This document shows, one piece after another, positions 44,752-53,994 of a stretch of DNA of 64,000 bases. Origin of the DNA: Balneola sp. (GTDB lineage Bacteria; Bacteroidota; Rhodothermia; Balneolales; Balneolaceae). How positions within the stretch are numbered: the first letter of the stretch is position 1; the number at the start of each line of letters is the position of its first letter. The notes under the pieces were generated by a model. The model was not told the origin of the DNA, did no database searches, and saw only the letters and a list, made by a program, of their open reading frames with translations. The position numbers and the translations under genes are program-made. The stretch spans positions 96,701 through 160,700 of the forward strand of contig NZQV01000002.1 in the NCBI GenBank assembly GCA_002696035.1, in the 5' to 3' direction.

Positions 44752-44808
44752 CATGTAATTTAATCTTCGATAACATATACTTTTAACTCCCTTAGCAATC
44801 ACATCATC

Positions 44809-45207
44809 ATGCATATAGATCATATTGGAATTGCGGTAAAAGATGCGAAAACCGCAACTGAAACCTATTCAAAGATCCTGAATACGAAGCCTTCCAAAAC
44901 GGAAGTGGTGGAAAGTGAGAAAGTGGAAACGGTATTCTTTCAAACCGGTGAATCAAAAGTAGAACTGCTTGCTCCCACGACTCCCGATTCTGTGATCGCA
45001 AAATATGTCGAGAAAAAAGGGGAAGGTCTTCATCATGTAGCCTTTGAAGTAGAAGACATTCATGCTGAGTTAGACCGGCTTCGGAAAGAAGGGTTTACCG
45101 TACTAAATGATGAACCCAAGACCGGAGCCGATAACAAGCTCGTAGCCTTTGTTCACCCTAAAGACAATCATGGCGTTTTGGTAGAGTTGTGTCAGAGTAA
45201 GAAGTGA
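44809..45207 (+). CDS. mce: Methylmalonyl-CoA epimerase
   Basis: A 132-residue vicinal-oxygen-chelate-fold metalloenzyme that interconverts (S)- and (R)-methylmalonyl-CoA in propionate metabolism. HIDHIGIAVKDAKTATETYS holds the first metal His, GLHHVAFEVEDI the second, and DNHGVLVELCQ the final Glu. It is complete and of normal size. No mutase is in the window. Confidence 0.93.
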   Translation: MHIDHIGIAVKDAKTATETYSKILNTKPSKTEVVESEKVETVFFQTGESKVELLAPTTPDSVIAKYVEKKGEGLHHVAFEVEDIHAELDRLRKEGFTVLNDEPKTGADNKLVAFVHPKDNHGVLVELCQSKK

Positions 45208-45250
45208 CCTAACGCATTTTCAGCAAGGCATAATATCTCCATACCTCCTC

Positions 45251-47428
45251 TCATTTCCCTTCAATCAAAAACTCCTTAGCCGGAACTTTCCCCATCAGGT
45301 GTTCTACAAAATAATCCCAGGTTCGGCGGACGTGATAGGGTTCTGTAGAATAGCCGTGATCCCGGTTTGGGAAAGCCAACAGATCAAAATCTTTGTTGTG
45401 ACGAATGAGCTCATCCACCAAAAGCATCGTCATATTGGGATGTACATTGTCATCCATAGTGCCGTAGGTGATGAGCAATTTCCCTTCCAGGTTTTCTGCA
45501 TAATTTTGATTGGCCTGCGATTCGTATGTATTCCCATCCTCTGTCTCTTTCAAAAGCCCCTGATACTTTTCGCCCCAATAATAGGTGTAGCCTGCATTGT
45601 CATGATTACCCGCGCTGGAAACCCCCACGTTAAAGAATTCAGGATATTGAAGCAAAGCTGATGCCGTAGCATATCCCCCGCCCGAGTGACCATACATTCC
45701 CACGCGATCTATATCAATAAAATCATGGCGTTCCGCAAGTTGTTTTATTCCTGCGATCTGATCAGGCAGGCCGTTATCCTCCATATTTCCGTACCAGGCC
45801 GTGTGGAAATCTTTGGAGCGAAATGGACTTCCCAACCCATCGATCAAAACAACCACAAAGCCAAGTTCAGCCAGGGCCTGAGCTTCTCCATTTCTGCCCG
45901 CTGAAAAGCTACGGGTTCGAATACTGCCTACCTGTGGACCAGGATAAATTCGGTTGATGATGGGATACTTTTTGTCCGGATCGAAGCTGGATGGCAGCAA
46001 CATAATGCCATAAATATCGGTTTCTCCATCCCGCGCTTTTACGGTGAAGGGCTCCGGGGCACGCCACCCCATTTCCTCCAGGTCCGAAATGTCTGCTTGT
46101 TCCAGACTCATGATCTTTTCTCCGTTGATGTTCTTCAAAACGGCTACTTCCGGTGTTTGAAAATCCGAATAGACATCCACAAAATAATTGGCACCGGGAC
46201 TTAGGGATATGGAATGATCAAAGCGTTCTTCCGTCAACAAGGTCAACCTGCTTCCATCGAAATTCACGGAATAGAAATTGTGTTGATAGGGATCTTGCCC
46301 CTCTTCTCGCCCAACTCCGGTAAAATAGATCGTCCGCTCTTCTTCATCGATGTGTTTTATGTTGATGACATTCCAGTCGCCCGAAGTAATTTGATTTTTA
46401 AGCTCACCGCTTTGGCCGTCATACAAATACAAATGGCCCCAGTTATCCCGCCGGCTGAACCAGATCACTTCATCCGATTCAAACAGATAATGCCAGTTCG
46501 GCTCCTGCATATACACCAGGTTCGATTCGAAGAAGAACTCATCCCGCTCGTGTAGAACTTCAGTCACTTTTCCTGTTGAGGCATCCGCCACCTTCAAGGT
46601 CGCTTCTTTATAATCCCGGGAAACAGAGACGAAAGCGACCTGTTCTCCATTATTGCTCCAGCGAACGTCCGCCCAGCGATCACCCCGCATAGAACCGCAG
46701 CAATTCGAATAGCGCTGATGATCTTTCTCTGCCTGAAGCCGGGTGATCTTATTTGATTCCAGATCAATGATAATCCGCTCCATCATAGGGACGGCAGAGT
46801 CGCCCGGAAGTGCCAGCGGCCAGGTGTGAGCGACCGGATGTTTGTCGGCCGTTTCCCAGAGTACAGCATCCTTTACGCCCCGCTCATCCATCCGATAGGT
46901 TGCAATTTTTCTGGAATCAGGAGACCAGCTTATCACCGGTTTTTCGGTATGTCGCCATCCATCATTGTGGGTAGCGTAGCCATGATCCTCTGATCCATCT
47001 TCGGTAAGCTGAATCGCATTCCCGGTTTCCACATCTTTCACCCACAGATTCCAATCCTCCCGATAGGCAACCCACTTCTTATTTGGAGATAGCATTCCGT
47101 TTTCCACTCCAGGATCCGCCTCTTGTCCTGTTTTTTCAGCCCCGATCAATGCTGTTAAATTTTCAGACGAAGTTTTCGTTTCTGCTTCGGCATCCACCAA
47201 CACAAACATTTCTCCTTCACGCATATGTGCAGAATACCAGAACCTGGTATCGTCCAGCCAGTTTGGGGTGACCTTATCCCTGAAAACCTTCTCCTCCAGA
47301 TTCCAGCTGAGCATCTGTTCGGCTCGTTCATAAGTCTCCGCCGAAAGAGTATCAGATTGAGCATTCAGTGTTTGAAGAAAACCGATGCTCACGAATAGTA
47401 AAAGAGGAATAAGTCTCAAAAAATACAT
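45251..47428 (-). CDS. S9-family dipeptidyl peptidase IV-like serine peptidase
   Basis: A 725-residue exported peptidase with a signal peptide (LLLFVSIGFLQTLNAQ). Residues about 30-480 form the DPP4-type beta-propeller (DAVLWETADK and EVIWFSRRDNWGHLYLYDGQ). The C-terminal hydrolase domain has the nucleophile in GMYGHSGGGYATAS, the Asp in YGTMDDNVHP and the His in FPNRDHGYSTEP. DPP4 removes X-Pro dipeptides. It is divergent to an exported aminopeptidase P (75 bases between starts), suggesting a shared use in scavenging proline-rich peptides from outside the cell. Confidence 0.92.
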   Translation of the reverse strand: MYFLRLIPLLLFVSIGFLQTLNAQSDTLSAETYERAEQMLSWNLEEKVFRDKVTPNWLDDTRFWYSAHMREGEMFVLVDAEAETKTSSENLTALIGAEKTGQEADPGVENGMLSPNKKWVAYREDWNLWVKDVETGNAIQLTEDGSEDHGYATHNDGWRHTEKPVISWSPDSRKIATYRMDERGVKDAVLWETADKHPVAHTWPLALPGDSAVPMMERIIIDLESNKITRLQAEKDHQRYSNCCGSMRGDRWADVRWSNNGEQVAFVSVSRDYKEATLKVADASTGKVTEVLHERDEFFFESNLVYMQEPNWHYLFESDEVIWFSRRDNWGHLYLYDGQSGELKNQITSGDWNVINIKHIDEEERTIYFTGVGREEGQDPYQHNFYSVNFDGSRLTLLTEERFDHSISLSPGANYFVDVYSDFQTPEVAVLKNINGEKIMSLEQADISDLEEMGWRAPEPFTVKARDGETDIYGIMLLPSSFDPDKKYPIINRIYPGPQVGSIRTRSFSAGRNGEAQALAELGFVVVLIDGLGSPFRSKDFHTAWYGNMEDNGLPDQIAGIKQLAERHDFIDIDRVGMYGHSGGGYATASALLQYPEFFNVGVSSAGNHDNAGYTYYWGEKYQGLLKETEDGNTYESQANQNYAENLEGKLLITYGTMDDNVHPNMTMLLVDELIRHNKDFDLLAFPNRDHGYSTEPYHVRRTWDYFVEHLMGKVPAKEFLIEGK

Positions 47429-47503
47429 TTTATTTATTGGGTTGAATTTTGGATTAGGCGAATCAAAAATATATAATCAGAAAATTTCACAAATAACACT
47501 GTC

Positions 47504-49036
47504 ATGACCCAAGCTTTTAAGACCTGTTTCTTAATTTTGATACTTTTTCCGATCGCATTGCTGATGCCACATACTTCAAGTGCGCAAGAGGGAAGTTGGC
47601 ACACTTCTGAAAAGATAGAAGACCGGCCACTTTTTACGAATTACTTCAGCCCACAAGAATTCGAGGAACGAAGAGATCAGGTATATGATGAAATCGGGTC
47701 AACCGGCATTGCAATTATTCAGGGTGCTGCCATGCCTAAGGGATATACGGCATTCAGGCAAAACAATGAATTTTTCTATCTGTCCGGTATAGAATCACCC
47801 GATGCCTACCTGATTCTGGATGGCAGCACCCGTGAGGCTACCGTGTATTTACTACATCGCAGGGAGCGCCGGGAATACGGTGAGGGGAAATTACTGTCTT
47901 TTGAAGATGCAGACTTGGTGAAGGAATTATCAGGGATCGACCATGTGGGCTCTTATGAAATGCTTATGGAAGATCTTCGCACCTATAATGAAAGGGACGA
48001 AATTGGGGTCGCATTCACCCCGCAAACCCCTTATGAAGGCTACCGGATGACCCGTTCTATGGCAGTACGTCATCAACAGGATGTTACTGAAAATCCGTTG
48101 GATACACGACCTGCCCGTTATCAGAATTTTATCACAGAACTGAAATCCGTAGCACCAGATTTAGCGATCAGGAACCTTGACCCTATTTTAGATGAGTTGC
48201 GAAGGATCAAAAGTGAAGCTGAAATTGACCTGATCAAAAGATCAACCGATCTGCAGGCTGCTGCCATTGCCGAAGCTATCCGATCCACAGAAGTAGGGGT
48301 TAAAGCATACGAACTTGAAGCTGCAGCGAAGTACATCTACCAAAAATATAATATGCAGGATGAAGCCTATTATGCACTTATCCACGTGGGACCTGATGCA
48401 TATATGAATCATTACCATAACAGCATAAGGTCTGCAAAAAGTGGCGATATGCTGCTTATGGATTATGGCGGACATTATCACTATTACTCCAGCGACCTTG
48501 CCCGAATGTGGCCGGCCAACGGGAAGTTCAATCCGGTTCAAACAGAACTATATACATTTTATCTGCAGATCTATGAGGCCATTTTGTATAACATTGAGTC
48601 TGGTTTAACACCTCAGCAAGTGATGCGAAAAGCTGTACAGGAAATGGATGTGATTCTGGAAGAAACCACCTTTTCCGACTCTTTATACGAACAAGCTGCC
48701 CGTGACTTTGTAGATGGGTATCGCAGGCAATCTGAAAATCCGGAGATGCGGTTAGGTCATGGCGTGGGAATGTCGGTTCATGATGTGGGCGATTACACTA
48801 AACCCATTGAAGCCGGGATGGTATTTGTCATTGAACCCCAGTTTCGCGTTCCTGAAGAGCGTATCTACATTCGGCTGGAGGATATGATCATTGTCACAGA
48901 AGAAGGCGTTGAAATATTCAGTGATTACCTACCCAGAGATATCGAATCTATTGAAAACATGATGCAAGAAGAGGGGTTGTTGCAAAAATTTCCCGCCGAA
49001 ATGCAGGGCTTGCTTGATATGCCTAAACAGGATTAA
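47504..49036 (+). CDS. Exported Xaa-Pro aminopeptidase (M24B family)
   Basis: A 510-residue metallopeptidase with a signal peptide (IALLMPHTSSAQE). The N-terminal domain (about 45-200) is of AMP_N type. The C-terminal pita-bread domain has five metal ligands in order: Asp in LLMDYGG, Asp in SSDLARMW, His in RLGHGVGMSVHDVG, Glu in FVIEPQF and Glu in IRLEDMIIV. It removes the N-terminal residue before a proline. Together with the divergent DPP4-like gene it would complete cleavage of proline-containing peptides in the periplasm or at the surface. Confidence 0.92.
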   Translation: MTQAFKTCFLILILFPIALLMPHTSSAQEGSWHTSEKIEDRPLFTNYFSPQEFEERRDQVYDEIGSTGIAIIQGAAMPKGYTAFRQNNEFFYLSGIESPDAYLILDGSTREATVYLLHRRERREYGEGKLLSFEDADLVKELSGIDHVGSYEMLMEDLRTYNERDEIGVAFTPQTPYEGYRMTRSMAVRHQQDVTENPLDTRPARYQNFITELKSVAPDLAIRNLDPILDELRRIKSEAEIDLIKRSTDLQAAAIAEAIRSTEVGVKAYELEAAAKYIYQKYNMQDEAYYALIHVGPDAYMNHYHNSIRSAKSGDMLLMDYGGHYHYYSSDLARMWPANGKFNPVQTELYTFYLQIYEAILYNIESGLTPQQVMRKAVQEMDVILEETTFSDSLYEQAARDFVDGYRRQSENPEMRLGHGVGMSVHDVGDYTKPIEAGMVFVIEPQFRVPEERIYIRLEDMIIVTEEGVEIFSDYLPRDIESIENMMQEEGLLQKFPAEMQGLLDMPKQD

Positions 49037-49111
49037 CAACAATAACAACGAGTAGTCTTTCAATTCGATAGCGACCGACTTCTGACTCTCTGAAAAAGCC
49101 TAAATTAACCG

Positions 49112-49142
49112 TTGATGCCTGCCATAAATCGGCTTATCTTTG
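49112..49142 (+). promoter_or_regulatory. Bacteroidota-type promoter of the tRNA-Pro gene
   Basis: TTG at 49112-49114 and TATCTTTG at 49135-49142 are 20 bases apart, matching the -33 and -7 consensus. The transcript would begin near 49149, a few bases before the tRNA. Confidence 0.8.
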
Positions 49143-49155
49143 TGTTCTGATTAAT

Positions 49156-49229
49156 CGGGACGTGGCTCAGTCAGGTAGAGCACTCGGCTGGGGGTCGAGG
49201 GGTCGCAAGTTCAAATCTTGTCGTCCCGA
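49156..49229 (+). tRNA. tRNA-Pro (anticodon GGG)
   Basis: A 74-base cloverleaf. The acceptor arms CGGGACG and CGTCCCG pair fully, with discriminator A. The D arm is GCTC/GAGC, the anticodon arm CTCGG/TCGAG with loop CTGGGGG and anticodon GGG, and the T arm GCAAG-TTCAAAT-CTTGT. CCA is not encoded (ACAAA follows). It reads CCC (and by wobble CCU) codons. The adjacent proline peptidases are coincidental neighbours. Confidence 0.96.
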
Positions 49230-49237
49230 CAAATAAG

Positions 49238-49271
49238 AAGGACGTTAGCAATTCGCTGGCGTCCTTTTTTT
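49238..49271 (+). terminator. Intrinsic terminator after tRNA-Pro
   Basis: Stem AAGGACGTTAGC / GCTGGCGTCCTT with two G-U pairs, an AATTC loop and seven Ts. Confidence 0.88.
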
Positions 49272-49422
49272 ATTTATCCAAGAGAGCGCATGTGCGCACT
49301 TACTTAATTCAATTCTTAGTATAAGTTAACAAAATTCCTTTCTGGCCGATAAAGCTATTGCCCACACTTAGGGCTGGAACATTCCTGTGTCACCGAAGTT
49401 AGTATCATCAAAGCAGAGTATT

Positions 49423-49920
49423 ATGTATATCCTCGATAACAAAAAGCAAATACAGCGCATTAACGAAATGGTTCCACTTCGGAAAGACATGGATACCTTT
49501 GAAGTGTATTACCATGATCCCTCGACAGGAGAATTATGGAAAAGCTTTTTCCCGCGGGGATTTAAAAAACACGAAGGCACAAAACTACTCCGAATCGATC
49601 CTCTTCCCAGCGAACTGGAACTTCAGCTTGAGATCTGCCTTAACAGCCCCGACGACTCTGACGCTATTGGCCTGGGCATCGAATGCTCAGTAAAGCCTGA
49701 AAAGTGGATAGAGATCATTCAGCTTTTAGACAAGAACAGAAAGCAATACTTGCGTACAAACTTAAATACGTTCATAAAACATTTGGGTGTACTGAATCCC
49801 AAAGAATCACTACAAGAGATCAGCATTGATCCGACGCAGGCCGGCTTAACCGAAGAAGACCTTATTCAGCTTACCAAAACGGCCAAGCGCATTAAATTAA
49901 AACGACTCTTCCGGCTGTAA
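49423..49920 (+). CDS. Unrecognised 165-residue cytoplasmic protein
   Basis: I do not recognise this protein. No signal peptide or membrane helix is present. It has a beta-rich N-terminal half (FEVYYHDPSTGELWKSFFPR) and helical segments (KPEKWIEIIQLLDKNRKQYL; TEEDLIQLTKTAKRIKLKRL), and ends in a basic stretch. The frame starts at 49387, but I use the ATG at 49423 because the first 12 residues look unlike the rest. It stands alone between the tRNA terminator and a secreted protein gene. The phrase LGIECSVKPEKWIEI reads like a real fold, so I accept it as a gene. Confidence 0.7.
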   Translation: MYILDNKKQIQRINEMVPLRKDMDTFEVYYHDPSTGELWKSFFPRGFKKHEGTKLLRIDPLPSELELQLEICLNSPDDSDAIGLGIECSVKPEKWIEIIQLLDKNRKQYLRTNLNTFIKHLGVLNPKESLQEISIDPTQAGLTEEDLIQLTKTAKRIKLKRLFRL

Positions 49921-50135
49921 ATCTGCCTCCCCTTACCACTTTTCACCCTCCCCTAATCTTTCCAATCTCTCTTATATTAGAATCCTCTAATTCTAATTAT
50001 TGTAAATAGACTACTCAATACGCTATAAATGAGGTATTCCATAAAAGCACCACTCATTTTTTGAGATATAGAAATATTAAAATTTTTTAATATTAGAATT
50101 AATTAATAAATTGCTCTCGGATTAAATAATCAATC

Positions 50136-50549
50136 ATGAGAGCAACACTTAAAATATTAACCATCCTTCTCGCCTCCCTCTTAAGTAGTCAGGCTACAGC
50201 ACAGGTAACAGCCGTTATGCAAGCGAAAGTTGAGATCATCAGTGGCGCTGCCCTTACCGCTCCTGATCATTCTATTGTTGACCTTAGTTCTGTAGCAACA
50301 TCTGAATTTGAAGCACTCAATTTTTCTCTTACTGCAGCTCCGGGCACTGAAGTTGATATCACGTTCAACCAAAACAGTGATCTTAAAAATGAATCGGGAC
50401 AAGTCATGGATCTTGAAGGTCTTCACCTAAAGCAAGAAGATGAAGGCAATGGCAATCACGCCGTTTCAATACTTGGTAAGCTAAAAGACGGGCAGGAACT
50501 CAATGGAAAATACCAGGGCTCATTTACAGCTGTTGTCGAATATCTTTAA
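50136..50549 (+). CDS. Small secreted beta-rich protein (DUF4402-like)
   Basis: A 137-residue protein with a signal peptide (LASLLSSQATAQ). The mature part is beta-rich (DVTF-type strands) and ends in LNGKYQGSFTAVVEYL, a pattern seen in DUF4402-type fimbrial-like domains where a final G-x-Y-x-G-x-F-x-V-x-V strand closes an Ig-like sheet. The rest is too short to settle the family. It lies alone on the plus strand, convergent with the methyltransferase gene. Confidence 0.7.
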   Translation: MRATLKILTILLASLLSSQATAQVTAVMQAKVEIISGAALTAPDHSIVDLSSVATSEFEALNFSLTAAPGTEVDITFNQNSDLKNESGQVMDLEGLHLKQEDEGNGNHAVSILGKLKDGQELNGKYQGSFTAVVEYL

Positions 50550-50566
50550 GCAGCTTGCTCCGGAAT

Positions 50567-51184
50567 TCATTTCCGGGCTTTGATCAGGTAAAACTTCCAC
50601 CAGCCAAACCACCATTCGCGCTCCTTTTCTATTTCAAAGACATTCTTCCTTAACTGAACGCTCATTTCATTAGCCGAACGTGAGTTAATGACCTCCGGAC
50701 TAAACAGATCGATCATAAAATTCATGCCCCTGAAAAGCCCCGAATTATTCCAGTCCAGAATAACGAGCGCACCTTTCGGCTTTAACAGCCTGTATATCTC
50801 CTCACTAACACGCGCCTGTTCCTTGTAATTGTGAAAAGCATTCAGGCAAATGATCGCGTCAAAACTCTGGTCCGGAAAATCTAATTGTTCTGCATATTGA
50901 TGTGTAAAGGAAAAGCGATCATCATCCGAAAACCTTTCTTTAGCAACCCCAAGCATTCCCTCCGATATATCATTGAGCACCATTTCTTTAAATGGAATAC
51001 CCTTCTCTAAAAGGGATTTCTGAAGAAGCCCGGTGCCCGCACTCACATCCAACACTGACGATTCGGGTGACAGATCAAGCTCCTTTAATACCGCACGGTG
51101 CGTATGCGAAAGATATTTTTCCCACTTCTGCTCATATTCTTTCGCCTGACGAGAATAGCTATGTTGGGTCGCTTTATCTGACAC
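50567..51184 (-). CDS. Class I SAM-dependent methyltransferase
   Basis: A 205-residue methyltransferase. VLDVSAGTGLLQ is motif I, MVLNDISEGMLGVAKERF the post-I Asp region, and FDAIICLNAFHNYKE motif IV-like. PKGALVILDWNN follows. The frame is open up to 51232 with ATG, which would overlap the PCuAC gene by 44 bases; a GTG at 51184 avoids that and starts just before a typical lead. It shares the strand with PCuAC and SCO, probably as one transcript. The substrate is unknown. A C-terminal Trp-rich stretch (EREWWFGWWKFYLIKARK) suggests membrane contact. Confidence 0.8.
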   Translation of the reverse strand: MSDKATQHSYSRQAKEYEQKWEKYLSHTHRAVLKELDLSPESSVLDVSAGTGLLQKSLLEKGIPFKEMVLNDISEGMLGVAKERFSDDDRFSFTHQYAEQLDFPDQSFDAIICLNAFHNYKEQARVSEEIYRLLKPKGALVILDWNNSGLFRGMNFMIDLFSPEVINSRSANEMSVQLRKNVFEIEKEREWWFGWWKFYLIKARK

Positions 51185-51188
51185 GTGA

Positions 51189-51620
51189 TCAGGGTTGAAC
51201 CGGAAGCTTTTTCTGAACCTGGCCGGCACCACTCCATTTCATTTCAATGGTTACGGAATCTCCTTCTGCCAGTTCGTTCTTTAAGCTGATGAGCATTACA
51301 TGAAGGCCGCCCTGACGGAATTCAACAACCTCCCCTTCCGGAACTACGATCTCTTGTTGCTCTCTCATCCCCATCATTCCATCTTCGGTTTTATAGGTTT
51401 CGTGAACCTGTATAACCTCGGCAATATCAGATCGAAGTACACGCAAAGTGTCTGTCCCGGGATAAGTGTTTTCGTAAACGAAATAGGCCGCTGTTGTCCC
51501 CCCTTGTGCAGCCGGACGAACTCTCTCAACTATCTCATTATTTACCGTCGGTTGCTGCTCTTCAGCACAGCCGGATATCAACAAAAATCCCAAAAGAAAA
51601 TATATAGTTAGAAATCTCAT
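51189..51620 (-). CDS. PCuAC-family copper chaperone lipoprotein
   Basis: A 143-residue lipoprotein (LISGC, Cys18) of the PCuAC family, which carries Cu(I) to the CuA site of cytochrome c oxidase in the periplasm. The metal-binding pattern H-x(n)-M-x(n)-H-x-M is visible: HETYKTEDGMMGM followed about 20 residues later by GLHVMLIS. Its ATG overlaps the end of the SCO gene by 4 bases, indicating coupling, and the two proteins are known to act in the same pathway. Confidence 0.9.
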   Translation of the reverse strand: MRFLTIYFLLGFLLISGCAEEQQPTVNNEIVERVRPAAQGGTTAAYFVYENTYPGTDTLRVLRSDIAEVIQVHETYKTEDGMMGMREQQEIVVPEGEVVEFRQGGLHVMLISLKNELAEGDSVTIEMKWSGAGQVQKKLPVQP

Positions 51621-52192
51621 CGCACCTTATTTAGATCTTCGATCACCAGAGATGGGATCATAGGCATACTGCCACCGTACTCAAAAATGACTTCCGCCTC
51701 TTTATTTAACACCATGATCTTATCGGAATGGTTTATGAAATACAGTTCCCGTCCATCGGAAGTAGTATCGCGCATGGAAACCTGACTGCGCACACGAGCA
51801 CTATCCATAAGGGCGAAAACTTCTGTGGAATCGCCAGTCAGAAACGTGAAATTCTTACCAACCTTAAAAGCATTCCCATATTTCTTGAGGACAGAAGGCC
51901 GGTCCCGAACTGGATCGAAGGTGGCGGCTACAAACTGTACATCATCCGGATAGTTCATCCCTTTTTGAATTTTGACAAGGTTTTGTGTGATGAGTGAACA
52001 GATATCCGGACAGTTGGTATAAATGAAACCCATCACAATATATTTGTCAGAAAAGTCATCCGGGAAAATTACCTCCGTGCTATCCTGGTTAACAAGCTGA
52101 AAGGAAGCATCGCCCATATCTTCGATAACCTCGGGCTCATTTCCGCAGGCAACCATTATTAGTGGTAAAAATAAAAGGAATAATTTTTTCAT
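51617..52192 (-). CDS. SCO-family copper chaperone lipoprotein
   Basis: A 191-residue thioredoxin-fold lipoprotein (MVACG, Cys16). The copper/thiol motif CPDIC lies in FIYTNCPDICSLI, and the His ligand in FINHSDKIMVLN. SCO proteins deliver copper to, or reduce the thiols of, the CuA centre of cytochrome c oxidase. It overlaps PCuAC by 4 bases and is divergent to a haem-binding lipoprotein gene. Confidence 0.92.
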   Translation of the reverse strand: MKKLFLLFLPLIMVACGNEPEVIEDMGDASFQLVNQDSTEVIFPDDFSDKYIVMGFIYTNCPDICSLITQNLVKIQKGMNYPDDVQFVAATFDPVRDRPSVLKKYGNAFKVGKNFTFLTGDSTEVFALMDSARVRSQVSMRDTTSDGRELYFINHSDKIMVLNKEAEVIFEYGGSMPMIPSLVIEDLNKVR

Positions 52193-52265
52193 AGTTTGAA
52201 TGTAAGGTGATTCAGGAATAACTTAGCCAATGTTAGAACAACTAATCAATTTTATATCATTCAGT

Positions 52266-52769
52266 ATGAAAAACTCCATAAAGATCTTCACCTCGCTAAT
52301 CGTTACTGCACTCATTTTTATTGGTATTGCCTGCCAGCCCCAACATGAGCAACAGATGACTGAACATATGGATGCTGATGAGCATTATTCCGAAGATTCC
52401 ATTCCGCTGATCTACCATATGTCTTTCATTCAGCGTTACGCCACCAAATTATACTTTTCCGGAATGGAAGAAAACTGGGGCCTTGCCGACATTTACGCCC
52501 ACGAGCTTGAAGAAATTTCGGAAGTGATTGTTGATGGAAATCATATGGATGACGGCGTTGATGTGAGCACTCTTATGGAAAGCATGCTCCCTCCCCAAAT
52601 AGAATCAATCGAGGAAGCCATTGACGCACAAGACCGCGCGATGTTTGAGGAGCGCTATCAAACCATGATACAAACCTGCAATCAATGTCATCAGGCTTCA
52701 GATTACGGATTGGTGAAAGTGACCGTTCCGGAAACCAACCCTTTTGCTCAGGATTTTTCAGCTGAGTAA
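52266..52769 (+). CDS. Lipoprotein with a single c-type haem motif
   Basis: A 167-residue lipoprotein (IGIACQ, Cys23). It contains one CxxCH motif (CNQCHQ) near residue 137, the attachment site for a covalent haem c, and a His/Met/Glu-rich N-terminal part (MTEHMDADEHYSED). Helical segments (ADIYAHELEEISEVIV, QIESIEEAIDAQDRAMFEER) suggest a four-helix cytochrome c fold. The frame is open from 52230; the ATG at 52266 gives a proper lipoprotein start. Divergent from SCO, so a role in oxidase maturation or electron transfer is inferred. Confidence 0.82.
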   Translation: MKNSIKIFTSLIVTALIFIGIACQPQHEQQMTEHMDADEHYSEDSIPLIYHMSFIQRYATKLYFSGMEENWGLADIYAHELEEISEVIVDGNHMDDGVDVSTLMESMLPPQIESIEEAIDAQDRAMFEERYQTMIQTCNQCHQASDYGLVKVTVPETNPFAQDFSAE

Positions 52770-52786
52770 ATGATGGCTTTTTGCAG

Positions 52787-53014
52787 TTGTGAATTCGAGA
52801 TAAAAATAGCATTAATTGTCACTCTGAGCGCCTTGGTAGTTGTATAAAACACCCAAGTTGAACGCGAAGAGTCTCAAACTTTGAATTATATCCCGTGGTA
52901 ACATTTAGATTCCAGACTGCGCGGGAATGACCTTTGGTGGAGCTTTTATCGAATTGATGACATCTACCCCTTAAGAACCCAACACCTCGTCATCCCCGTA
53001 CAGACGTTGATCTA
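52787..53014. repeat. Composite repeat block mixing two families
   Basis: 52787-52880 resembles the left half of 34855-35054 (TCGAGATA, CTCTGAGCGC, GCGAAGAGTCTCAAAC). 52908-53014 resembles the 15734-15830 family (GATTCCAGACTGCGCGGGAA and CATCCCCGTACAGACG). Both are less perfect than the other copies. The gap 52770-53061 holds nothing else. Confidence 0.6.
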
Positions 53015-53061
53015 ATTGCGGATATGAAATCGGGAATCCTAAATCGAGCTCATTTATAAAA

Positions 53062-53994
53062 TTAATGCTCGTGATTGTGGGCGTGAGCTACTTCATGCTT
53101 ATGGGAATCACAGGGCTCAAATTCAAACTCCAGCGTGCTGTGGTTGATATCAAATTCATCATGCAGCACTTTTTTGATAGAAGCTTTGATGCTTTCCATG
53201 TGTGATACATCTTCTTTCTCTATCACCACATGGCTTTCCAGCAGCGTGCTTTGTTCATCCAGACGCCATACGTGCAGGTGATGCACTCCACATACTTTAT
53301 CCACTTTTTGCATGGATTCGGTAAGCTCTGAAATATTGATGTTGCCCGGTTTGGCTTCCATCAGAATTTCGATGGTTTCCCGAAGCATATGATAGCAATG
53401 CCATAAAATATACGCCCCGATAATGATCGTCAAAATGGTATCCACAATGTACCATTGATATTGAATGATGAGCCAACCACCGACGATCACCCCAACCGAA
53501 GAGAAAGCATCTGACAGAATATGAATGAAAGCTGCCCGCATATTCAGGTCGTCCTTAGAGTTTTTCCAGAGTAAAGCTGCGGTAATAAGGTTGGCCGCCA
53601 ATCCGATCATAGCCACCCAAAACATCGTAAACCCATCAATAGGCTGGGGATCTATAAAGCGCTCAACCCCTTCTTTGATAAGAAATAAGGCAACGATCAC
53701 CAGCGTGATCAAATTCACAAAAGCGCCAATGATCTCAGCCCGTTTGTAGCCAAAGGTCTTGGATGAGGTAGCTCCTTTTTTAGCGATCTTTTTGGTCACC
53801 AAAGTTGTAACCAGCGACATGGAGTCGTTGAAATTGTGAACGGCATCCGATAGCAGCGAAAGGCTATTGGCTATAATTCCACCGATCACCTGAGCCAGGG
53901 TAATTCCAAGATTTAAAAATATAGAAACCCACAACTTCCAGATGGAAGAATCATCGACGTCGGGATGATGATGGTGATGGTGTCCGTGACTCAT
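53062..53994 (-). CDS. Cation diffusion facilitator transporter (CzcD/ZitB-like)
   Basis: A 310-residue inner-membrane exporter of Zn(II) or similar ions. The N-terminus has a His cluster (HGHHHHHHPD) and the C-terminus another (HKHEVAHAHNHEH). The metal-binding helices read SLLSDAVHNFNDSMSLV (HxxxD) and FIHILSDAFSSVGVI. Six membrane helices and a C-terminal ferredoxin-like domain (residues about 210-290) are typical. It is a single-gene unit. Confidence 0.93.
   Translation of the reverse strand: MSHGHHHHHHPDVDDSSIWKLWVSIFLNLGITLAQVIGGIIANSLSLLSDAVHNFNDSMSLVTTLVTKKIAKKGATSSKTFGYKRAEIIGAFVNLITLVIVALFLIKEGVERFIDPQPIDGFTMFWVAMIGLAANLITAALLWKNSKDDLNMRAAFIHILSDAFSSVGVIVGGWLIIQYQWYIVDTILTIIIGAYILWHCYHMLRETIEILMEAKPGNINISELTESMQKVDKVCGVHHLHVWRLDEQSTLLESHVVIEKEDVSHMESIKASIKKVLHDEFDINHSTLEFEFEPCDSHKHEVAHAHNHEH

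Noticed and set aside
50567..51184. Arsenite methyltransferase (ArsM) for the arsenosugar cluster
   Set aside because: The protein has only general methyltransferase motifs, lacks the Cys pattern expected for ArsM, and lies beside copper genes.
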